The notes under the pieces are model-generated. The model worked only from the letters and a program-made list of their open reading frames with translations. It was not told the origin of the DNA and did no database searches. The position numbers were made by a program, and so were the translations under genes. DNA of 64,000 bases from positions 1 to 64,000 of the forward strand of contig NZ_JAPFRE010000041.1 of NCBI RefSeq assembly GCF_026183735.1, given 5' to 3'. Source of the stretch: Alteromonas sp. ASW11-130 (GTDB taxonomy: Bacteria; Pseudomonadota; Gammaproteobacteria; Enterobacterales; Alteromonadaceae). The stretch's first letter is position 1, and every line of letters begins with the position of its first letter. This document shows positions 11,401 to 18,238 of this stretch, one piece after another.

Positions 11401-11601
11401 GAATGTAACAAGTTGCTCAACTTCTTCAGGCGCCATTCCGCCAGCTTCGGTCAATATTGTTACCACAGGTTTGTTCAGATCGGGAAACACGTCTACCGGC
11501 AAATATTTACTTTGCCAGAATCCATACGCCATTGTTATTAATGCAATAGCTAAGACTAGCAGGCGATGATGCAAACTGCTTCGTACAAGCAAAGTAAACA
11601 T
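8494..11601 (-). CDS. Heavy-metal efflux RND transporter (CusA/CzcA family)
   Basis: 1035 residues, the normal size of an HME-RND pump: N-terminal transmembrane helix with [13 protein letters not shown], two large periplasmic loops, and 12 membrane segments in two halves. TM4 carries the charged proton-relay motif [13 protein letters not shown] characteristic of heavy-metal RND pumps. The motif is neither the classical CzcA (Zn/Co/Cd) nor the CusA (Cu/Ag) version, so the metal is left open. It uses proton-motive force to expel cations from periplasm or cytoplasm through a tripartite complex. The adaptor gene lies 8 bp upstream in the same operon; no outer-membrane factor is encoded here. Confidence 0.93.
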   Translation of the reverse strand: MFTLLVRSSLHHRLLVLAIALITMAYGFWQSKYLPVDVFPDLNKPVVTILTEAGGMAPEEVEQLVTFPLENILNGVTGVSRIRSTSGIGLSIVYVEFDWNTDIYRNRQLVAERLDQASAQLPVGITPVMGPVSSIMGEIMLIALPLEEASGSGPMRAREYADFVLRPRLLSISGISQVIPIGGEVRQVRVAPDLNKMRALNISINQLRNALEDFATNQGGGFVDLNNREYLIRHQGRTLELADLRMLAIDWNNGVSTQLGQVATVTFAAAVKRGDGGYNGQPAVIINIQKQPGTDTVHLTKEIENALNELRSGLPEGVAAPEVLFRQADFIQTSVDNVTEALRDGAILVVIILFMFLMSARTTMISLIAIPLSLSITVVVFQLLGQTINVMTLGGLAIAIGELVDDSVVDVENILRRLKQNVRASSPDSVFNVVWKASVEVRSGIVYATTIVVLVFVPLFALPGIEGRLFSPLGVAYIVAIVSSLLVSMTVTPVLCYYLLPGMKLLKQDDSRLVTTLKGWQENWLHWALPKRRILLSLAGVLALLSALITTHFPRAFLPSFNEGSLVIGVIFEPGTSLEESDRMGRLAESLLLSVPEVTGVGRRTGRARLDEHAQGVHSSEIDVDLKASERAREAVIEEVRQKLNVLPAQVAVGQPISHRLDHLLSGVRAQLAIKVFGNNLDGLRITAEDIRKQLETIPGLVDINVEKQVLIPQLSVRLKHDRLSQYGLTPGQALHRLAMLTDGEEVVDIIDGVKRYALVLRLDDGARTPASLADAVLTTPAGPVPVSAIADISLDDGPNQVLRENGRRRLVIYANSDDVDVTELLKQVREVTGNTELNQEGFISIEGQFLAQEQAMQLLVWLSLASFALIYLVLYMRYKSWVLASIIMCSLPMALVGAVFAMWITSTPLSVAFVVGFITLTGIASRNGILKVSHYLNLIRFEGESFNTALIVRGAQERLSPVLMTSMVTAFALIPILLAADEPGKEILHPVAVVIFSGLISSTILDILLTPLLYKAWGEKASAAWQHRKSKELV

Positions 11602-11609
11602 AGCTGCTC

Positions 11610-12722
11610 CTATCGCGCCTGGTTTAGTAGCGATGCGCCGCTGATAACCACCCGGTTATCAGCACCCAATCCGGCGGTCACGACAATTTTACCGTTGCCC
11701 AGCATTTGATAACGCACGATTTGTGGCATAAAACGCTCAGCCGACACTTTAATCCAAACTATCGGTAAGTTTGCACTGTTTTTAACCAGCGCCTCGGCGG
11801 GCAAAACTAAGCCTTCCACATTTTTTTCAATGGCAGCAATAACGGTGACCGGCTGATCCAGCAATAAAGGGAAAGCAGCAGTTTGGTTACCCCTATATTC
11901 AAAATGAACGCTTGCCAGGCCGCCTGCGATACGCGGAGAATAGCCAATGTAGCGTAGTGTGGCGGCGCTGTGTTCAAGCAGTGTCGCCTGTGTTAGTGAG
12001 TCCAGCTTTGAGACAGCCGATGTTGTAGCGTCAATAACGCGTAAATGGGGGGCGACAATATCGAAAAGAGTAGTTCCCGCCTCTATCCACTGACCGTGTC
12101 TGACACCATTATTGATAATTGTTCCATCCATTGACGCCACCAGGGCTTCTGGCTTTTCAAGCCCTTGTTGCAGGGCTTGTTCCTGCTCGATGAGGTTTTT
12201 AAGGGTAGTCTGTAGTTGATCCAACTCTTGTTTAGAGGCCAATTCTGCCAATGATTTTAAACGCTCAACATCTCTTTTCGTTTGCGCAATTTGGTTACGC
12301 ACCACTTTCAATTCGCTGGTTTGTGAGGCCAGTTCATAGGCGGTATCCTGATACCGCACATAGCCCAAAAGCTGCCCAGCAGAGACTGCTGTGCCTGTAG
12401 TAAGGACGCCCGACTCAGGCGCTTCAAAACGTCCATCACTACTGGGCTGGACTACCGCGTGTCCATCCGGATGAGATCTCACCACTCCCGCCATGCTAAT
12501 GGTGTTTGAAACCTTCGCTTTTTTTACAATTCTGGTCGTGATTGCTAGCATCGACTGATGGGGCATAGACAGCATAACCGATCCGTCTGGCTGGCGTCCT
12601 AGCTGACCTGTCGCTTGATTATCGGGGGTAATGTGTTCTCCATCAGGGCCGTGGGCCCCCGGCGCAGCAAGTACTAACTGAATCGTCATAATGAACGGAG
12701 CCCCTGAAATCAATCTTCTCAT
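11610..12722 (-). CDS. RND periplasmic adaptor (membrane fusion protein, CusB-like)
   Basis: 370 residues: signal peptide ending at VLAAPGAHG, a lipoyl/barrel-sandwich half ([20 protein letters not shown]), a coiled-coil hairpin about residues 130-190 ([20 protein letters not shown] and onward), the second lipoyl half ([20 protein letters not shown]), and a C-terminal beta-barrel. Adaptors of this kind bridge the RND pump and an outer-membrane channel. The mature N-terminus starts [10 protein letters not shown], nearly the same as in the neighbouring 12719-13312 protein. Start codon overlaps the upstream stop by 4 bp (ATGA), so translation is coupled; the pump gene follows after 8 bp. Confidence 0.9.
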   Translation of the reverse strand: MRRLISGAPFIMTIQLVLAAPGAHGPDGEHITPDNQATGQLGRQPDGSVMLSMPHQSMLAITTRIVKKAKVSNTISMAGVVRSHPDGHAVVQPSSDGRFEAPESGVLTTGTAVSAGQLLGYVRYQDTAYELASQTSELKVVRNQIAQTKRDVERLKSLAELASKQELDQLQTTLKNLIEQEQALQQGLEKPEALVASMDGTIINNGVRHGQWIEAGTTLFDIVAPHLRVIDATTSAVSKLDSLTQATLLEHSAATLRYIGYSPRIAGGLASVHFEYRGNQTAAFPLLLDQPVTVIAAIEKNVEGLVLPAEALVKNSANLPIVWIKVSAERFMPQIVRYQMLGNGKIVVTAGLGADNRVVISGASLLNQAR

Positions 12723-13312
12723 CCTCGTCTCCCCCGCGTTAAATATCCGATACCGATACCTGCAATAAGCAGCGCCCCGCCGATCCCTGCGCTGGTCCAG
12801 GAAAATACATGATGATGATGATTGTCGTCGTTCGATTCAGATGAAGGGATTGCTGGCGTAAGTAACGTTGTGGCGAGGAGATCGCCACTCTCTTCGGTGA
12901 GAATAGTAACAATTATGTTATGCTCTCCCGGTTGATTTAGCTTGGAAACAAACGTTTTATCATTAAGTTGGTAGTGTTTGAGGGTATTGCTGTACACCGC
13001 ATTCGCACTGATATCGCCTGATTCAAGCTCAATAGATGCATTCGCTACCGGTCTATTCGTGGCAAACTCATGTAAGTAAAGTTGTACCTTTCCAGGCCAC
13101 ACCTCCCCGAGTAATTCAAAAGACTCAGTAAAGCTTTCAAACTTTGGATTGTCAGTGTGCAGTTCCTCATTTTCCATATCCAAGTGCTCTCCGTTAGGGC
13201 CATGGGCACCCGGAGCAGAGAAAACAATACCAGAATGTGTGCATGCGATAGCTGCGACTAAGCAAATAAATAGATGAGAAAGTCCCAAACGGGGGTACTT
13301 CAACTTAAACAT
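12719..13312 (-). CDS. Periplasmic/membrane protein of metal-efflux operon with GAHGPNGEH and His4 motifs
   Basis: About 197 residues from the ATG at 13312; a GTG at 13348 would add 12 residues. Signal peptide (LFICLVAAIACTHSGIVFSA), mature start PGAHGPNGEHLD, an extracytoplasmic domain of beta-rich character, a histidine cluster (NDDNHHHHVFSW) and one C-terminal membrane helix with an Arg tail ([20 protein letters not shown]). It is thus a periplasmic domain tethered to the inner membrane. I do not recognise a named family. The His cluster and location upstream of an RND adaptor suggest metal binding or delivery to the pump; this is inference. Coupled to the adaptor gene by an ATGA overlap. 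Confidence 0.75.
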   Translation of the reverse strand: MFKLKYPRLGLSHLFICLVAAIACTHSGIVFSAPGAHGPNGEHLDMENEELHTDNPKFESFTESFELLGEVWPGKVQLYLHEFATNRPVANASIELESGDISANAVYSNTLKHYQLNDKTFVSKLNQPGEHNIIVTILTEESGDLLATTLLTPAIPSSESNDDNHHHHVFSWTSAGIGGALLIAGIGIGYLTRGRRG

Positions 13313-13388
13313 AGTGTATAAATCCAGATTTTTATTAAACGAAAGCACTTGCCTATCTCAGTAAACACGCGCACATAAAAACTTGAAT

Positions 13389-13739
13389 TTACACTTTTGG
13401 GGGAGGGGGTATATCGTATAGGTAAGGCGGATCCCAAGCACTATCCCGAGTGCTGACGACTGAGCCCGGTAACGGTGCGGGAAGATTAATTAGTGCCAGG
13501 TCAAAAACAAAAACAGTATTACCGTCTTGATAGGAATTACTGTGCTCAAACGCCTCATCGCTATAACTGATTTCGAACTTTTCAGCGTTATAGTCAGCAT
13601 GGCTATGGGGTTGGCCTACAACGTGAAATAGCTGATGTGAAGCTTCATCCACCCCATGACGTGCGTGCACCGACTTTACCAAGCCCAGTAACTGCGCACC
13701 CATAATCAGGATTAATAAAACAACATTAAGCTTTTTCAA
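13389..13739 (-). CDS. Small exported protein, first gene of the metal-efflux operon
   Basis: 116 residues with a signal peptide (LLILIMGAQLLGLVKSVHA, cut before RHG). The mature part contains HQLFHVVGQPHSHAD, a histidine-rich stretch, and ends in a proline run (DIPPPPKV). No family recognised. It is the promoter-proximal gene of the operon running to 8066, 76 bp before the next start. Histidine content and position suggest a periplasmic metal-responsive or metal-binding accessory protein, unproven. Confidence 0.65.
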   Translation of the reverse strand: MKKLNVVLLILIMGAQLLGLVKSVHARHGVDEASHQLFHVVGQPHSHADYNAEKFEISYSDEAFEHSNSYQDGNTVFVFDLALINLPAPLPGSVVSTRDSAWDPPYLYDIPPPPKV

Positions 13740-13957
13740 AAGAGCCCTTCCACTATCAAGCTGAGTTGAAGAATATCATCGCCATTCCGGCAAAACAAGA
13801 ACGCCCCTTTTGTGTAAAAGTTTTTAGCGTACATACGTTGTTGTAAACGGATACGCCAATCTTCTGCTTATAAGCTATAGCTACGCATGACACTTCCAGT
13901 AAAATTTACGCGCCCTCATCCCGAGGGAATAATCTTTTTTGCATAATTTCGTTTTGT

Positions 13958-13972
13958 GGAATAAGTTATTCC
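13958..13972. promoter_or_regulatory. Operator-like palindrome GGAATAAGTTATTCC
   Basis: Perfect 15-bp palindrome (seven-base arms around a G) between the metal-efflux operon and the DUF819 operon. A 13/15 copy (GGAATAATTTATTTA) lies upstream of the TonB receptor gene at 18082. The pair is a candidate operator for a regulator shared by both muropeptide operons, for instance the RpiR protein at 27328-28173. It also lies about 220 bp upstream of the efflux operon, so which side it serves is uncertain. Confidence 0.4.
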
Positions 13973-13996
13973 CATCATGTTCAAAAAAGCACCGCT

Positions 13997-14365
13997 ATGC
14001 GTTTATCTTTTTTAACTACAGACTTTTTTCTTTTTTGTTCTACATCCCTTGCTCGCGCTTCGCGCGTCGATACGTTATCTGCACTTGAGGTAAGCTACCG
14101 CCTTGCACGCTTTAGTACCAATAGGCAAATCGGGCATTGATCAGCAAAACAGGTGAGACCCTCTGAAACCTGGGGTATGGGAGAAAATGTAGTGCTAACA
14201 CACATCTGGTCGCCATTAAATGAAAAAACGGTCAGTTTTCCTCAGGCGTCGCAAGCTGCTTATCCTGCGGCTAGTAATGAATTGGTTTACCGTGGAAGTG
14301 GCCGCAAGCAAACTCCGCTAGACACCGCTGTGCAAAAGCTATTTATAGGACGCCCTGTCGCATGA
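13997..14365 (+). pseudogene. Decayed small exported protein upstream of DUF819 gene
   Basis: One reading frame runs 13997-14365, broken only by TGA at 14138-14140. The first part (47 aa) starts with a hydrophobic, signal-peptide-like stretch (MRLSFLTTDFFLFCSTSLARA). The second part (GTG at 14153, 70 aa) ends in QKLFIGRPVA and its stop overlaps the DUF819 start (ATGA), the arrangement of translationally coupled genes. I cannot name a family. The best reading is an exported first gene of the operon, decayed or internally deleted; two separate small genes are the alternative. Confidence 0.4.
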
Positions 14366-15519
14366 TTACGTCCGCATTAGGTTATGTAACCGCCCTAATA
14401 GTAATATGTGGAGTGCTCCGCTATTTGGATGAGCAACGAAAAGTCGTGTTGTTCAAATATGTTCCTTCTATAGTCTTAGTCTATTTTCTTATCATGCTTG
14501 CCTCTACATTCAACCTTTGGACATCGAACGAAGAAATAGACAGCACTTACAAACAGCTCAGAGGGGCCCTACTCCCTGCCATGATATTTTTGATGTTGCT
14601 ACAAGCAGACCTGCGGCAAATCAAAAAACTGGGGCTAAAAATGGTAATCGCCTTCTTCTGCGCGTCGCTGACAATCGCCTTTGGCTTTGTGGTAGCGTTT
14701 GCCCTGTTTCATACGCAGCTACCGTCAGACGCCTGGAAAACTTTTGCTGCGCTGAGTGGCAGCTGGATGGGTGGCACAGGAAATATGGTGGCCGTGCAGT
14801 CGGCGCTGGAAATTCCTAACGAACGCATGGGATATACATTACTTATTGACTCCATTAACTATTCGATTTGGGTGATGCTTTTGCTTGCATTGGTGCCCTT
14901 GTCTACACATTTCGCCAAATGGACAAAAGCGGATACCGCGTTACTCAAAACGGTTGGCGAAAACTTACAGCAAGCTAACGCGACACAAACGCCTACTAGT
15001 ACATCAAGCCTTTTTGTCTTGCTGGGGTGGAGCTTCTTATGCACGTCTATTGCCATTTCACTGGCAACTAAACTGCCTTCTAATGCCTATTTTGGTACAT
15101 CCGCATGGGTTGTTATGCTGGTCACACTGTTTGGTATTGTAGCTGCCATGACGCCTCTATCCCGCTATGCGGCTGGACCTAAACTAGCTACGCTATTGCT
15201 ATATCTGGTAGTTGCCCTTATTGCTTCGCGTGCTAACTTTAATCAACTTACCGATGCGCCGCTATACATATTGATTGGCTTTGTCATTTTAGGCGTCCAT
15301 GGCGTATTAATGATAATTATTGCTAAGTTGCTTAAATTTGACCTTTTCACTTGCGGTATCGCTTCATTGGCAAATATTGGCGGTGTTGCATCCGCGCCCA
15401 TCTTGGCGGCGGCCTACTCAAGAGCGCTTGTTCCGGTGGGCGTATTGATGGCCATGTTGGGGTATATTGTTGGCACGGCAGGTGGGCTCGCTATAGGGCG
15501 AGTATTATCAACGTTTTAA
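14362..15519 (+). CDS. DUF819-family membrane permease
   Basis: 385 residues, about ten hydrophobic segments. The DUF819 (YjcL-like) signature is visible: KLGLKMVIAFFCASLTIAFG, then SGSWMGGTGNMVAVQSALE, and near the end ASLANIGGVASAPILAAAYS. Such proteins are predicted carboxylate or peptide transporters, experimentally little known. Genes immediately downstream make an NlpC/P60 peptidase and an L-Ala-D/L-Glu epimerase, so import of L-Ala-D-Glu or a related muropeptide piece is a reasonable guess. The ATG overlaps the stop of the preceding decayed frame; the next gene starts 13 bp after its end. Confidence 0.85.
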   Translation: MITSALGYVTALIVICGVLRYLDEQRKVVLFKYVPSIVLVYFLIMLASTFNLWTSNEEIDSTYKQLRGALLPAMIFLMLLQADLRQIKKLGLKMVIAFFCASLTIAFGFVVAFALFHTQLPSDAWKTFAALSGSWMGGTGNMVAVQSALEIPNERMGYTLLIDSINYSIWVMLLLALVPLSTHFAKWTKADTALLKTVGENLQQANATQTPTSTSSLFVLLGWSFLCTSIAISLATKLPSNAYFGTSAWVVMLVTLFGIVAAMTPLSRYAAGPKLATLLLYLVVALIASRANFNQLTDAPLYILIGFVILGVHGVLMIIIAKLLKFDLFTCGIASLANIGGVASAPILAAAYSRALVPVGVLMAMLGYIVGTAGGLAIGRVLSTF

Positions 15520-15532
15520 TCACCAATGGGGC

Positions 15533-16936
15533 GTGCTTTTGAACATTTACAAACTAGTGACCATCGTTTTACTTTATTTATTCAGCAACTATGCACAAGC
15601 AGAGTGGGAGACGAATGTGCCCGGCATACAAGCTAAGCATCTGAACGCGCAGTACTGGATTAACAAACACGCCGCACCAGATAAACACATTATGGATAAG
15701 GCGGCTATCATCTCATTTAATCAGAAAATGCTGCGAGAAAACCCTTACGTGAACGACCCTCTGGCTTATCCTGATTCGCTTTCAGGTGATAAGCTAAAAG
15801 CAATGATAAAGCAAACCAGTCCTCGCTCTTCTTACCCTCGATTTTATCCTTCTGGTGAAGCTGTCACGGACGAGGACTGGACAAAGTTCATCGCCACACT
15901 GAACAATAAAGCCATTGCTGAATTCAATCCTGTCACTTTTGGGATCGCTATAAAACGTTCAGCCATGCGCACTTTTCCTACCAATCAACGCATTCTTAAC
16001 GATGGGATGGACATTGATATCGATAGGTTTCAGGAAAGCGCAGTTTTTCCAGGAGAGCCGGTAGCCATATTGCACAGTAGTGCGGACAACAAATGGTGGT
16101 TAGTGAGAAACTACAACTACACCGCTTGGGTAGAAAAAACAGCTATAGCGAAGGCAGACAGGGCCAAAATTCGAGCTTTTACAAAAGCGACCAAAAGGCT
16201 AATCGTCACGGGCGCCAAAGTGTTCACTACTTTTGTCCCTGATAAACCAGATATCTCAAACCAGCTACTTGATATGGGGGTTTCCCTTCCGCTCTTAAGT
16301 CATAAGAATTTTGACAATGAATTATATTCGCAAAATACTGCGTATTCTCACATTGTTGAGTTTCCAACCCGAGATGCAAACGGTGAGCTTGTGCTTAAAC
16401 CTGCGCTTATTGCGATGGCGCGTGACGTGTCTACTGATTATTTAGCCTTTACCCCCACGAACCTTCTGCAGCAAGCATTTAAATTTCTTGGCGAACGTTA
16501 TGGGTGGGGGCACGATTACAACAGTCGGGACTGCACTGGTTTTCTTGGTGATGTATTTAAAACTTTTGGTCTAATCATGCCTCGAAACTCCTCACAACAA
16601 GGTAAGAGTGACTATGCTCATTTCTTACGTTTTGCAGAGGGTCTTGCTGAGACTGAGGATACCACAGCCCTTCTTTCCTCGTTAACATTAGGCGATATCA
16701 TTTATTTGCCAGGTCACGTTACCTTAGTTATTGGCAATGAAAATGGAGAGCCCTTTATGATCCATGATGTGAAAGGGTTGGCGTACATGGACGAACAGGA
16801 CTACGTTGAAAGTACACTCAACGGCGTTTCGGTTACACCACTCACTCCGCTATATTTGAATGCCGACACGCGATACATAGATCGTGTCTATCACATTAAA
16901 CGCTTTGGTGCTGCGCATGAAAATAACCGGGATTGA
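15533..16936 (+). CDS. NlpC/P60 (C40) peptidase with SH3 domains, exported
   Basis: 467 residues. GTG start at 15533 (TTG at 15539 is the alternative) precedes a signal peptide (LVTIVLLYLFSNYAQA, cut before EWE). The middle (about 140-215) has bacterial SH3-like features (AMRTFPTN, FPGEPVAILHSSADNKWWLV, YTAWVE). The C-terminal C40 domain has C334 in NSRDCTGFLGDVF, H395 in GHVTLVIG and a third polar residue near IHDVKG. Enzymes of this architecture cut the gamma-D-Glu-meso-DAP bond of stem peptides, releasing L-Ala-D-Glu. That product is the substrate of the next gene, with which it overlaps by 20 bp. Location: periplasm. Confidence 0.9.
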   Translation: MLLNIYKLVTIVLLYLFSNYAQAEWETNVPGIQAKHLNAQYWINKHAAPDKHIMDKAAIISFNQKMLRENPYVNDPLAYPDSLSGDKLKAMIKQTSPRSSYPRFYPSGEAVTDEDWTKFIATLNNKAIAEFNPVTFGIAIKRSAMRTFPTNQRILNDGMDIDIDRFQESAVFPGEPVAILHSSADNKWWLVRNYNYTAWVEKTAIAKADRAKIRAFTKATKRLIVTGAKVFTTFVPDKPDISNQLLDMGVSLPLLSHKNFDNELYSQNTAYSHIVEFPTRDANGELVLKPALIAMARDVSTDYLAFTPTNLLQQAFKFLGERYGWGHDYNSRDCTGFLGDVFKTFGLIMPRNSSQQGKSDYAHFLRFAEGLAETEDTTALLSSLTLGDIIYLPGHVTLVIGNENGEPFMIHDVKGLAYMDEQDYVESTLNGVSVTPLTPLYLNADTRYIDRVYHIKRFGAAHENNRD

Positions 16937-18020
16937 GTTCGCGAACTTAGCGATACCATTAGTCACCCCTTTTAAGACCGCACTACGCGAGGTGACACAC
17001 TGCAAAGACCTTATAGTAATGATTACAACTGAAGGAAATGCAGTGGGTATTGGTGCCGCGCCCTCAACCCCATTGATTACGGGCGATACCCACGCGTCCA
17101 TTAAAGCGGCCATTGATCAGATTATTGCGCCAATGCTGATCGGTCGTTCACTGGATGAATTCAATGTTTTAATACAGATGGTAGCTAAAAGCCTGATCAA
17201 CAACACCAGCGCGAAAGCCGCGGTAGATATTGCACTTCACGATCTTTGGGGCCAGTATCTTGGACAGCCCCTTTATAAACTGTTGGGCGGGAATAACCCA
17301 CGTTTAAAATCGGACATCACTATCAGTCTGAATAGCACAGAGGTAATGCTTAACGACTGTGAAAAAGCACTTTCGCAAGGGTTTACCGAGTTAAAGCTGA
17401 AGGTCGGCAACGCCGGCTTAGAGGAGTTTAATCGCATTCTTTGCATCTCGCAGAAAGTCGGCGATCGTGCTTTACTGCGACTAGACGTAAACCAAGCTTG
17501 GACGGCTAAACAAACTCTGGACATCTTAGCGAAACTCAAACAGCACCATGTGGTTTTAGAGTTAGTCGAACAACCAGTGCATTACATCGATTTAGCGGGT
17601 ATGGCGCAAGTTTGCGCAGCTAGCCCCTACCCCATCATGGCCGATGAAAGTGCGTTCAACGCGCGAGCCGTACTGGATCTTCATAGTCGCAATGCAGCGG
17701 ACATCGCCAATATCAAGTTGATGAAAACGGGCGGAATAGGCCCCGCAATACAAATGTGTCAGGTAGCCAAAACGGTTAATATGCCGTGTATGATAGGCTG
17801 CATGCTCGAAGGCCCAATTGGCGTAACAGCTGCTATGCATCTGGCAATTGCGTATTCGGACTGCATTACGTTTATTGATCTTGATGGCGCGTTTTTAGCG
17901 CAAAAATTGGATAAAAAAAAGCAGAGTACATTCGGAATTACACTTACTCCTCCTTACATTACCGTCAACGACAAACCTGGCCTAGGGCATATTGAGATGC
18001 TTGATTGGATTAAACAATAA
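16917..18020 (+). CDS. L-Ala-D/L-Glu epimerase (enolase superfamily)
   Basis: 367 residues from ATG 16917; a longer frame from 16884 would run further into the preceding gene, and MKITGIEFANLAIPL is the usual family start. Enolase-superfamily features in order: capping domain (PLVTPFKTALREV), catalytic lysine region ELKLKVG, metal ligands RLDVNQAW, VEQPV and ADESAF, second catalytic lysine NIKLMKTGG, and the IGCMLEGPIG loop. Members with this set epimerise L-Ala-D-Glu to L-Ala-L-Glu in murein peptide catabolism, in the cytoplasm (YcjG type). The adjacent murein peptidase and permease support that specificity; other dipeptides are possible. Confidence 0.88.
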   Translation: MKITGIEFANLAIPLVTPFKTALREVTHCKDLIVMITTEGNAVGIGAAPSTPLITGDTHASIKAAIDQIIAPMLIGRSLDEFNVLIQMVAKSLINNTSAKAAVDIALHDLWGQYLGQPLYKLLGGNNPRLKSDITISLNSTEVMLNDCEKALSQGFTELKLKVGNAGLEEFNRILCISQKVGDRALLRLDVNQAWTAKQTLDILAKLKQHHVVLELVEQPVHYIDLAGMAQVCAASPYPIMADESAFNARAVLDLHSRNAADIANIKLMKTGGIGPAIQMCQVAKTVNMPCMIGCMLEGPIGVTAAMHLAIAYSDCITFIDLDGAFLAQKLDKKKQSTFGITLTPPYITVNDKPGLGHIEMLDWIKQ

Positions 18021-18081
18021 GCGCACTGCCCATTGTGGACTCTTCCGAAAGAATATCTTATCTCAAAACAAAGCCATCTTT

Positions 18082-18096
18082 GGAATAATTTATTTA
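18082..18096. promoter_or_regulatory. Operator-like site GGAATAATTTATTTA
   Basis: Matches the perfect palindrome at 13958-13972 at 13 of 15 positions, ignoring the centre base, and lies 143 bp upstream of the TonB receptor start, at the head of the second muropeptide operon. Candidate binding site for the local RpiR regulator; inference. Confidence 0.35.
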
Positions 18097-18238
18097 CTTG
18101 CTTGTTTTTTATGCTATGTTGATAAAAGAATAAAAAGATAAGCCTTTGCGATGTATTCAAATCCGCTCCGCAGTGTTGAGCAAAAATTGAAGTGAAAATA
18201 AATAAGGCAATTAGCAATAAACCAGCGGAGAACACATA

